A stretch of DNA of 14,125 nucleotides from JAGPDF01 sp052035735 (GTDB lineage: Bacteria; Acidobacteriota; Thermoanaerobaculia; Multivoradales; JAGPDF01): positions 1 to 14,125 of the forward strand of contig JBPOHI010000214.1 of the NCBI GenBank assembly GCA_052035735.1, read 5' to 3'. Made by a program: the position numbers and the translations under genes. Under the pieces are notes generated by a model. It had not been told where the DNA came from, did not search any database, and was given only the letters and a program-made list of their open reading frames with translations. This document shows positions 6,457-12,462 of the stretch, piece after piece. Position 1 is the stretch's first letter. Each line of letters starts with the position of its first letter.

Positions 6457-7029
6457 ATGCCGATCTACGAGTTCTACTGCCCCGACTGCCACACCGTCTT
6501 CAGCTTCTTCTCGTCGCGCATCGATACCGCCGTGCGACCGGCCTGTCCGCAGTGCGGCAAGCCAGAGCTATCGCGCAAACCCTCGCGCTTCGCGGCGATC
6601 TCCGGAGCCAAGCCTGGCGGCGCGGAGGCCGAGATGGAGGGCGACGCCGACGACCCGCTCGCCGGGCTCGACGAGGAGCGGATGGCGGGAGTCATGGACT
6701 CGCTCGCCGCCGAGATGGAGGGGATGGACGACAGCGCGCAGCAGGATCCGAAGCAGCTCGCCCGCTTCCTCGCCCGCTTCCAGGAGGCGACCGGCCTCGA
6801 GGCCGGACCGAAGATGGAAGAGATGATGGCCCGCCTCGCCGAAGGCGCCGACATGGACGAGCTCGAGTCGCAGATGGGTGGCGGCGGCCCGGAGGGCGGC
6901 GAAGCCGGTTTCGAGAGCGGTGAAGAGGGCGGCGCGGCGGACGACTTCAGCGACTTCTTCCGCAAGAAGCGCGCCGCGGCGGCACGCCGCAGGGCGCCGC
7001 GCGTCGACGAGACCCTGCATTTCCTCTGA
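6457..7029 (+). CDS. FmdB-type zinc ribbon protein with acidic C-terminal extension
   Basis: The 190-residue protein opens with MPIYEFYC, the hallmark of the FmdB/CxxC_CXXC_SSSS family. Its zinc ribbon uses C8-P-D-C11 and C30-P-Q-C33. Family members are small putative regulatory or metal-binding proteins whose role is mostly unproven. After the ribbon come SRKPSRF and then about 140 residues rich in Glu, Asp, Met, Gly and Ala. These include helical segments (70-110) and a Gly/Glu-rich linker (135-160), and the chain ends in a basic patch (FFRKKRAAAARRR, about 167-179). The protein is cytoplasmic. It begins 25 bp after the lipoprotein stop and ends 33 bp before the transporter. All three run on the plus strand, so one transcript is possible, though no strong ribosome binding site precedes it. 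Confidence 0.85.
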   Translation: MPIYEFYCPDCHTVFSFFSSRIDTAVRPACPQCGKPELSRKPSRFAAISGAKPGGAEAEMEGDADDPLAGLDEERMAGVMDSLAAEMEGMDDSAQQDPKQLARFLARFQEATGLEAGPKMEEMMARLAEGADMDELESQMGGGGPEGGEAGFESGEEGGAADDFSDFFRKKRAAAARRRAPRVDETLHFL

Positions 7030-7062
7030 GCCCTTTTCGCGCCGCGATAGGCTGTTCGCGCC

Positions 7063-8559
7063 GTGAACCCCGGAGAGACTGCCACCCGACGATTCAAGCC
7101 GGTGCCGATCGCCGTCGGTCTCGCCGCGGCGGCACTCTTCGCGCTGGTCGACTCACCGCTGCAGCACCAGGCCGGCATGGGGACGCGCCCGGCGATGGCG
7201 GCGGCGGTGGCCAGCCTGATGGCGATCTGGTGGTTGACCGAAGCGGTGCCGATCTACTGGACCGCCTGTCTGCCGGTCGTCCTCTTTCCGGCGCTCGGAG
7301 TCTTCGGGGGGGCCGGCGGCGGAGGCCTCGCGTCCGGCTTCGTCGCAGCGGCCTCGCCCTATTTCGACCCCTACATTTTTCTCTTCGCCGGCGGCATGGC
7401 GATCGCGGCGGCGATGCAGCAGTGGAACCTCCACCGCCGCCTGGCGCTGGGCATCATGCAGGGTATCGGCACCGATCCGCGGCGGCTGCTGGCAGGCGTC
7501 CTCGCAGCCACCGCCTTCATCTCGCTCTGGATCACCAACACCGCGACCGCGACGATGATGATGCCGATCGGGGTCGCGCTCATCGCCCAACTCGAAGCGC
7601 GGAGTGGCCATCGCCTGCGCCACTACGGCATGGCGATCATGCTGGCGATCGCCTACGGCTCGAACCTGGGAGGTATCGGCACCAAGATCGGCACGGCGCC
7701 CAACGGCCAGTTCGCCGGCTTCCTCGAGCGCATGGGCAAGTCGGTGTCCTTCGTGCAGTTCCTGCTCGTCGGATTGCCGTTCGTCGTCGTCCTCCTGCCG
7801 GCGGTCTGGGCGCTGCTCTGGAAGCTCGGCCGGCGCGACCACCTCGCCGGAGACGCGCGCGAAGTGGTCGAGCGCGAGCTCGCCGGGCTCGGCAAGGTGC
7901 AACGGCCGGAGCGCATCGTCGCCCTGGTCTTCCTGGGCGCCGCGGCCGGCTGGATCGCGAGCAAGCCGATCGTCGACGCGCTCGCGCCAGCGGTCGCGCC
8001 GTGGAAGCTCGGGACGGCGCACGTCGAGGGCGGCATCGCGATGCTCGCGGCGCTGCTGCTGCTCGTCTGGCCGCATCGCGGCCGGCGGGTGCTCGAGGTC
8101 GGAGCGCTTCGCACCGTGCCGTGGGAGACGCTCCTCCTCCTCGGCGGCGGCTTCGCGATGGCGGCCGGGATCCAGCAGAGCGGCTTGTCGAGCTGGCTCG
8201 GCGCTCAGCTCTCGGGCATCGCGACGCTGCCGCCGCTGACGCAGATCGTCCTCGCGGCGGTCGCCACCGTCGCGCTCTCGGCGGTCGCTTCCAATACCGC
8301 CACGATCGCGGTCATGCTGCCGGTGCTGAAGGACGCCGCAGCTCCGGAGGTCATGACGAGCGTGCTGTTCGCCGCCACCATTGCCGCCTCGTGCGACTTC
8401 GCCCTGCCGGCGGGGACGCCGCCGAACGCCATCGTCTTCGGCAGCGGCTACGTGCGCATTCCGGCGATGGCGAAGATCGGCCTGCAGCTCGATCTCCTCG
8501 CGGCGATCGTCGCTGCCCTGTGGTGCTGGGCGGTCGTGCCGTTCGTCCTCGGGCGGTAA
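7063..8559 (+). CDS. SLC13/DASS family sodium-coupled anion transporter
   Basis: The 498-residue, very hydrophobic protein has about 11-12 membrane segments. It carries the two paired family signatures: T158-N-T160 in ITNTATATMMMP, and S410-N-T412 in ASNTATIAVMLP. Both mark the re-entrant hairpin tips that bind Na+ and the carboxylate. GTAPN (210-214) and GTPPN (451-455) are the matching downstream loops, again showing the inverted-repeat fold. WWLTEAVPIYWT near residue 56 is also typical. The family (VcINDY, CitT, SdcS) imports di- or tricarboxylates with Na+, and some members move sulfate. The substrate cannot be told from sequence. The start is GTG at 7063: an in-frame stop lies 15 bp upstream, and a later ATG would delete helix one. 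Its end faces the radical SAM gene. Confidence 0.92.
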   Translation: MNPGETATRRFKPVPIAVGLAAAALFALVDSPLQHQAGMGTRPAMAAAVASLMAIWWLTEAVPIYWTACLPVVLFPALGVFGGAGGGGLASGFVAAASPYFDPYIFLFAGGMAIAAAMQQWNLHRRLALGIMQGIGTDPRRLLAGVLAATAFISLWITNTATATMMMPIGVALIAQLEARSGHRLRHYGMAIMLAIAYGSNLGGIGTKIGTAPNGQFAGFLERMGKSVSFVQFLLVGLPFVVVLLPAVWALLWKLGRRDHLAGDAREVVERELAGLGKVQRPERIVALVFLGAAAGWIASKPIVDALAPAVAPWKLGTAHVEGGIAMLAALLLLVWPHRGRRVLEVGALRTVPWETLLLLGGGFAMAAGIQQSGLSSWLGAQLSGIATLPPLTQIVLAAVATVALSAVASNTATIAVMLPVLKDAAAPEVMTSVLFAATIAASCDFALPAGTPPNAIVFGSGYVRIPAMAKIGLQLDLLAAIVAALWCWAVVPFVLGR

Positions 8560-8565
8560 GTCTGC

Positions 8566-8580
8566 GCCGGGAGCCCCGGC
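8566..8580. terminator. Hairpin between convergent genes, possible bidirectional terminator
   Basis: GCCGGG-AGC-CCCGGC forms a perfect 6-bp stem with a 3-nt loop. It fills nearly the whole 21-bp gap between the transporter stop (8557-8559) and the radical SAM stop (8581-8583). Neither strand has a T-run after it, so intrinsic termination would be weak. Confidence 0.4.
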
Positions 8581-9831
8581 TCAGGCGCTCAGCGCTGCCC
8601 GCTCGTGACTGCGCAGCTTGCGTTCGAACTGGCGGCCGAAGACCTTCTTCATCACCGCCAGCTTGGCGCTCTGCCAGAGGTAGCGCTTGGTCGAGAAGGC
8701 GCGGCACTCCTCGGGCAGCAGGACGAGCGAAACGTGGATGTTGGGCGCCAGACCGATCGGCAGGCCCTTCTCCATGCAGGCCTCGTAGAGATGCTGGAAG
8801 ACCGGGATCATGTCTTCGGTCTTCGGCGGCTCGTGATCCTCGAGATCGGTGCCGACGAGGGGCCTGAAGACGCAGACGGTCGGAATCGCCCCCACCGAGG
8901 TGATCCAGTCGATGGCGCGGATCGACGAGCCGGGAGGCTCGAGCCCGGCGATGATCTCGCCGTTGGTGACCCACGGCTCGTCGGAGCGCCCGGTACCGGT
9001 CAACGCCGCGCAGTAGCGGATCGCCTCGAGGTAGAAGTCGAGGCCGTACTCGGCATGCTTGCCGGGGCAGATCTCTTCGAACAGGCCACGATTGAAGATC
9101 TCGAAGCAGAACGAGACCCGATTGACGCCGATCTCCTTGAGATGGTTGTAGCGCTTCAGGTCGCGGTGCGGCGGCGTCTGCACGCCGATGAGCAGGCCGA
9201 GCTCCTCCTTGATGCGCAGGATGTAGGGCTCGAGGATGTCGAGGTAGGTGTCGCCCTCATAGTGCCCGGTGTTGAAGTCGACATAGGTGATCCCCGACTC
9301 GCGGCGCGCGGCGCGCACGACTTCGAGCACTTCGTCGACCGACTTCTCGTCGGCGTCGTCGATGCCGAGATTGAGACCCACCGAGCAGAACTTGCAGTTC
9401 ACCTTCTGCGGCTTCTCCGTCCAGTACTCGCAGACCTTGGCCTGGTAGATCCCGAGGTAGGTCCCCTGGAGAGTGCCGATGCGGGTCATCGGCTTGCCGG
9501 TCGCGGTGTTGGCGTCGTACCAGGCCGGCCGCGGCGAGAGATCGACCGGCGAGACCTGGACGCCGTCGCGATAGAGCCAGTACTTCTGGTTGGCGCCGGT
9601 GCCCTTGTGCAGGACGTAGGGGGACTTGGCCGCGAACGGCTCGGAGACCGGGGCGTTGGTCCACAGCCCGCCAGGCAGGATGAGCTCGAGGCCCGAGCCG
9701 AGACCGGCGCGGGTGCGCAGGATCTTGCGGCCACCGTCCTCCTCGATGAAGCAGGAATCGTCCAGTCGCAACCCTTTGCAGTAGAGGTCGAGTTTCAGCA
9801 GGGACGGGTTGGTGCGCAATTCGTCGAGCAT
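8581..9831 (-). CDS. Radical SAM enzyme with CX11CX2C cluster motif
   Basis: The 416-residue protein has an N-terminal region (1-120) of unknown fold, then GTYLGIYQAKVC134, NC146KFC149SVG and a TIM-barrel-like domain. TYVDFNTGHYEGD and IGVQTPPH, EIGVNRVSFCFEIF and GEIIAGLEPPGSSIRAI recall successive barrel strands. VFRPLVGTDLEDHEPP resembles the C-terminal part of BioB/HydE-like radical SAM enzymes. Three cysteines would bind the 4Fe-4S cluster that cleaves S-adenosylmethionine, but the spacing is CX11CX2C, not CX3CX2C. Further cysteines (18, 27, 242, 255, 274, 320, 352, 376) might bind a second cluster. The reaction is unknown. GGAGG (9836-9840) lies 4 nt before the ATG. It is cytoplasmic, and is divergent from the chorismatase gene across 212 bp. 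Confidence 0.85.
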   Translation of the reverse strand: MLDELRTNPSLLKLDLYCKGLRLDDSCFIEEDGGRKILRTRAGLGSGLELILPGGLWTNAPVSEPFAAKSPYVLHKGTGANQKYWLYRDGVQVSPVDLSPRPAWYDANTATGKPMTRIGTLQGTYLGIYQAKVCEYWTEKPQKVNCKFCSVGLNLGIDDADEKSVDEVLEVVRAARRESGITYVDFNTGHYEGDTYLDILEPYILRIKEELGLLIGVQTPPHRDLKRYNHLKEIGVNRVSFCFEIFNRGLFEEICPGKHAEYGLDFYLEAIRYCAALTGTGRSDEPWVTNGEIIAGLEPPGSSIRAIDWITSVGAIPTVCVFRPLVGTDLEDHEPPKTEDMIPVFQHLYEACMEKGLPIGLAPNIHVSLVLLPEECRAFSTKRYLWQSAKLAVMKKVFGRQFERKLRSHERAALSA

Positions 9832-10043
9832 CTTGCCTCCAGAGTGCGCAGAGCATGTCCTCCTGGTTGGACTCCCGTCACCGTCCGCTCGGGTAGGATC
9901 AGCGCCACGCCGATGGAGGCCGAAGCTACGCAGAACCTGCTCAGTCCGCGAGGGACCGCGCCGCGCGGACCCGAACGGGCCCGCTTCTCCCTACCCGGAA
10001 GAGCGGGCGTCCTCTTCCGGCGGCGGTTTAGATTCCGTTGCAG
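9832..10043. promoter_or_regulatory. Divergent control region between radical SAM and chorismatase genes
   Basis: The 212-bp spacer should hold both promoters. A TTGGAC (9867-9872) and a TAGGAT (9894-9899) are present, but 21 bp apart, too far for a normal sigma-70 promoter. The right half is dense in inverted repeats: GTCCGCG/CGCGGAC (9944-9950 with 9964-9970) and two overlapping hairpins in 9979-10020. Confidence 0.45.
9979..10020 (+). repeat. Two mutually exclusive hairpins upstream of chorismatase gene
   Basis: Hairpin one pairs GCCCGCT (9979-9985) with AGCGGGC (10002-10008). Hairpin two pairs CCGGAAGAG (9995-10003) with CTCTTCCGG (10012-10020), a perfect 9-bp stem with an 8-nt loop. They share bases 10002-10003 and cross each other, so both cannot form fully. 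The second ends 23 nt before the chorismatase ATG. It could be a leader switch or simply an operator plus chance pairing. Confidence 0.4.
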
Positions 10044-11084
10044 ATGACGAACCCGGACCTGCACCTCCCCGACAGCGGCTCGCCGGGGTCAGTGACCTCA
10101 CCGCGGCCGCTCACCCGCTTCGAGGGGGCGACCGCCACCGCAGCCGGCGCGCCGGCCGATCGCACCCTGCTCGTCGCGCGGTTCCTGGGCGCTTGCCCGG
10201 GAGTCTCCGCGACGCCTTCGGCGGAGGTTCCGAATCGCGCGCTCGGCTCCACACCGCCGGTCGAGATCTGGGCCTCCGGGCGCGACGTGGTGCGCGGCCG
10301 TCTCGGCCGGGTCGCCTGGGCGCACAACAGCCTGGCGCTCTTCGGCAGCCTCGCCTCACCCCTCGCTGGAGATCTGGCCGCCGAGACTGAGGCGCACTTC
10401 GCCGACCTTCTGACCGCGGCCGAGGAGCGGGGCTTTCCGCACCTCCTCCGGGTGTGGAACTTCCTCCCGGGGATCAATGCCCTGGAGAACGGCAGCGAAC
10501 GCTACCGGCTGTTCAACTCCGGGCGCGCTGCCGCCTTCGATGCCCGCTACGGCGTCGCCGGCGCCGAGGCGCGCTTCTCGGCCTCCTCCGCCGTCGGCAG
10601 CTCGGGCGACCGCCTGGTCACCTGGTTCGTCGCCGCGCGCGAGCCCGGCAGGCACCTCGGCAACCCACGCCAGGTGCACGCCTTCCGCTACCCGACCGAC
10701 TACGGGCCGCGGCCGCCGTCGTTCACGCGCGCGACCCTGGCTCCGCCCGAGATCGGCGACGTGCTCTTCCTCTCCGGTACGGCGAGTATCGCGGGGCACG
10801 AGACCCGCCACGTCGGCGAGCTGCTGCTGCAGCTCGAAGAGACGCTGCACAACATCGAGAGTCTGCTGCAGGCCGCGGCGATCGGCGAGCGCGGTCGCCT
10901 GCCGGGACTTTCCGACTTCGACTCCTTGAGGGTCTATCTCCGCGAGGCCTCCGACCTCGAAACGGTGCGCGAGCCCCTGCGCCGGCGGATCGGGCCGAAG
11001 CCGACGCTGCACTTCGTCGAGGCCGACATCTGCCGCGCCGAGCTGCTGCTCGAGATCGAAGGGATCGCGGGTCTTTCGGGCTAG
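10044..11084 (+). CDS. Chorismatase (FkbO/Hyg5/XanB2 family)
   Basis: The 346-residue protein fits the chorismatase family, two RidA-like domains that hydrolyse chorismate. Family motifs are LLRVWNFLPGIN (134-145), ERYRLFNSGRAAAF (152-165), RQVHAFRYP (209-217), FLSGTASIAGHETRH (242-256) and EADICRAELLLEIEG (326-340). FkbO makes a dihydroxycyclohexadiene carboxylate, Hyg5 makes 3-hydroxybenzoate and XanB2 makes 3- and 4-hydroxybenzoate. From memory of Hyg5, C330 and E337 have the spacing of its active-site Cys and Glu, which would favour a hydroxybenzoate product; this is uncertain. An upstream in-frame TTG at 10038 exists, but ATG 10044 is preferred. The first 35 residues are low-complexity. 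Its stop overlaps the convergent osmC-like gene. No polyketide or aryl-polyene genes are in the window. Confidence 0.88.
   Translation: MTNPDLHLPDSGSPGSVTSPRPLTRFEGATATAAGAPADRTLLVARFLGACPGVSATPSAEVPNRALGSTPPVEIWASGRDVVRGRLGRVAWAHNSLALFGSLASPLAGDLAAETEAHFADLLTAAEERGFPHLLRVWNFLPGINALENGSERYRLFNSGRAAAFDARYGVAGAEARFSASSAVGSSGDRLVTWFVAAREPGRHLGNPRQVHAFRYPTDYGPRPPSFTRATLAPPEIGDVLFLSGTASIAGHETRHVGELLLQLEETLHNIESLLQAAAIGERGRLPGLSDFDSLRVYLREASDLETVREPLRRRIGPKPTLHFVEADICRAELLLEIEGIAGLSG
11081..11084. other. Shared CTAG: overlapping stop codons of convergent genes
   Basis: TAG at 11082-11084 ends the chorismatase gene, and CTA at 11081-11083 is the TAG of the osmC-like gene on the other strand. The coding regions overlap by 4 bp, so no separate terminator can fit between them. 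Confidence 0.85.
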
Positions 11085-11551
11085 CCGGGGAGAGTCGCCC
11101 CGGTAGGCGCGCTGGCGACGATCACCTCGGGCGAGAGCTCGACCACGGCGCGCATCGCGCGCGCGATCAGGCAGGTCTCCTCCGCCTTGCGAATCATCTT
11201 GTCGGCCTTCTCGCGATCCTCTTCGCGGGCAACGGTCACGCGCGGGCGAAGAAGAATGCGGGGAATCGACACCTTGCCGTCGTCACCGCGCTCGACGATC
11301 GCCTCGCCTGACGCCGCAACTGCTACGACCTCGAGTCGCGATTTCTCGGCGTAGGCGAGAAAGGTCGTCATCCAGCAGGTCGTCGCGGCGCCGGCGAAGA
11401 GATGCTCCGGCGTCCACCGTCCGGCGTGGCCGCCGAACTCCGGCGGTGTCGCGACCTCGATGTCGGGCAGCCCGCCGGGCGCGCTCGCCATGCCGCGCCG
11501 GCCGTCGAGCCAGCGGACGGAAAAGGGATAGGTGCTGTGGACCTCGGGCAT
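11081..11551 (-). CDS. OsmC family protein
   Basis: The 156-residue product has the OsmC/Ohr layout: an N-terminal beta region, then TPEHLFAGAATTCWMTTFLAYA, with C59 on the central helix, and a second cysteine C127 in KAEETCLIARAM. These two cysteines form the peroxidatic pair in OsmC/Ohr proteins, which reduce organic hydroperoxides. Many OsmC-like proteins of this type are only annotated by family. It has no signal peptide and should be cytoplasmic. The start at 11551 is set by GAGAGGA (11557-11563), 5 nt upstream; a longer frame to 11617 lies inside the preceding gene and has no support. It is the second gene of a tight pair with the phosphatase-like gene. Its stop shares CTAG with the convergent chorismatase stop. 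Confidence 0.88.
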   Translation of the reverse strand: MPEVHSTYPFSVRWLDGRRGMASAPGGLPDIEVATPPEFGGHAGRWTPEHLFAGAATTCWMTTFLAYAEKSRLEVVAVAASGEAIVERGDDGKVSIPRILLRPRVTVAREEDREKADKMIRKAEETCLIARAMRAVVELSPEVIVASAPTGATLPG

Positions 11552-11556
11552 GGTCT

Positions 11557-11563
11557 TCCTCTC
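11557..11563 (-). promoter_or_regulatory. Ribosome binding site of osmC-like gene overlapping upstream stop
   Basis: GAGAGGA on the minus strand lies 5 nt before the ATG at 11551 and overlaps the TGA (11562-11564) of the phosphatase-like gene. It fixes the osmC-like start and suggests translational coupling. Confidence 0.7.
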
Positions 11564-12281
11564 AGTTCGGCTTCTGCGGCATTCTAGTCGCTGCGTCGAC
11601 GGCCGGGGACGGCGCACCGGTGGACGCCGGGGGTGAAATAGGCGACGCCCCAGGCATCGGCGGCAATCCCAGGAGCTGTCGCACCGACGGCTCGAGTCTC
11701 GTCAGGCCGGCACCGAGGCCCAGCTCGAGGGCGGAGGCCGCATCGACCCCGTCGAGCCAGAAAGCTCGCAGGGCGAGCAGCGCTCCGGCCCGATTGCCGC
11801 TCGAACAGGCCACCGCCACCGGGTAGCGACTCCATTCGTCGAGCAGCAGATCGAGTGCCCGGACGCTGGCAAGGTCGAGCTCCGCCTCGCCGGAGATCGG
11901 CAGGCGGCGATAGTCGAGGCCGGCGCCGGCCGCGAGCAGAGCGGTGTCCGGCAGGACCTCGGCATCGGTGCGCAGATCGATGTAAGTCCTGACGCCTGCC
12001 TCAGCCATCGCCTGGAAGTCGGGAGCCTTGTCCTTCCCCGCCAGACTTCCGCCGGTCAACATCCCGGGCAGGGGATGGCGTTCGTTCAGCAGCAATGGCG
12101 GAGCGGGCGATTGCGCTTCCTGCGCGGCCATCGTGGCTGCGGGAGCCTGGGCTGCTGGACCCTGGCCGAATGCGCCTGTCGTCGCCAGGCCAAGGCAGAC
12201 CGCGATCGGGAAGAGCGCGCGGCGACGACAGACTTTCGAACAGCCGACAGTCTTCCTTTGCGAGTCTCCGACGTCGCCCAT
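11562..12281 (-). CDS. Secreted protein tyrosine phosphatase-like protein (CX4R type)
   Basis: The 239-residue product has an N-terminal signal: basic RRR (19-21), hydrophobic 22-38 and a likely cut after AFG near residue 39. After a Pro/Ala/Gln linker comes a small cysteine-phosphatase-like domain (about 62-205). TYIDLRTDAEV (99-109) and LPISGEAELD (127-136) match the family. The P-loop VACSSGNRAGALLALRAF carries C159 and R164, so the spacing is CX4R, not the classical CX5R. This form is known in the phosphatase-like group related to beta-lactamase-hydrolase-like proteins. The C-terminal tail (206-239) is Pro/Ala/Ser-rich and disordered. GAGGAGG (12287-12293) lies 5 nt before the ATG at 12281, which argues against a longer frame to 12347. 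It is the first gene of the pair with the osmC-like gene. The substrate is unknown, and an enzyme-dead binding role is possible. Confidence 0.8.
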   Translation of the reverse strand: MGDVGDSQRKTVGCSKVCRRRALFPIAVCLGLATTGAFGQGPAAQAPAATMAAQEAQSPAPPLLLNERHPLPGMLTGGSLAGKDKAPDFQAMAEAGVRTYIDLRTDAEVLPDTALLAAGAGLDYRRLPISGEAELDLASVRALDLLLDEWSRYPVAVACSSGNRAGALLALRAFWLDGVDAASALELGLGAGLTRLEPSVRQLLGLPPMPGASPISPPASTGAPSPAVDAATRMPQKPN

Positions 12282-12352
12282 GGCGGCCTCCTCGCGGCGA
12301 TTCTCCCCTGTCGCACAGCCCCGGCAACCGCCCGAAGAGGCTGGCACCGCCC

Positions 12353-12448
12353 GACTGCCAGGTCACCCACCGCTTCCCGCTCGACCGCCTGAACGCCGGC
12401 CTCGACGCCCTCTGCGCCGGCCTCCCCATCCGCGCCATCGTCGCGCCG
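12353..12448 (+). pseudogene. Orphan C-terminal fragment of zinc-type alcohol dehydrogenase (MDR)
   Basis: A plus-strand frame reads VTHRFPLDRLNAGLDAL followed by CAGLPIRAIVAP. The pattern THR(F/Y)PL-x-x-(I/L)N-x-(A/G)-x-x-x-(L/M)-x-x-G-x-x-IR-x-(I/V)V is how many zinc-dependent alcohol and formaldehyde dehydrogenases end. Third codon positions are almost all G or C, as in true genes here. The rest of the enzyme is missing: 70 bp upstream begins the opposite-strand phosphatase-like gene, and there is no start or stop codon of its own. It lies in the 181-bp spacer before the propeller gene. I read it as a deletion or rearrangement remnant; chance similarity is possible given the short length. 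Confidence 0.5.
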
Positions 12449-12462
12449 GAGTCGTCGCGCAG

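Noticed and set aside
9257..9856. Alternative frame starting at 9856 after a strong AGGAGG site
   Set aside because: The site is only 2 nt from that ATG, the frame is out of phase with the radical SAM protein, and the product has no motifs. The cysteine motif and barrel segments are in the frame starting at 9831.
9867..9899. TTGGAC and TAGGAT as a sigma-70 promoter for the chorismatase gene
   Set aside because: The 21-bp spacing is too long for a standard promoter. Not called.
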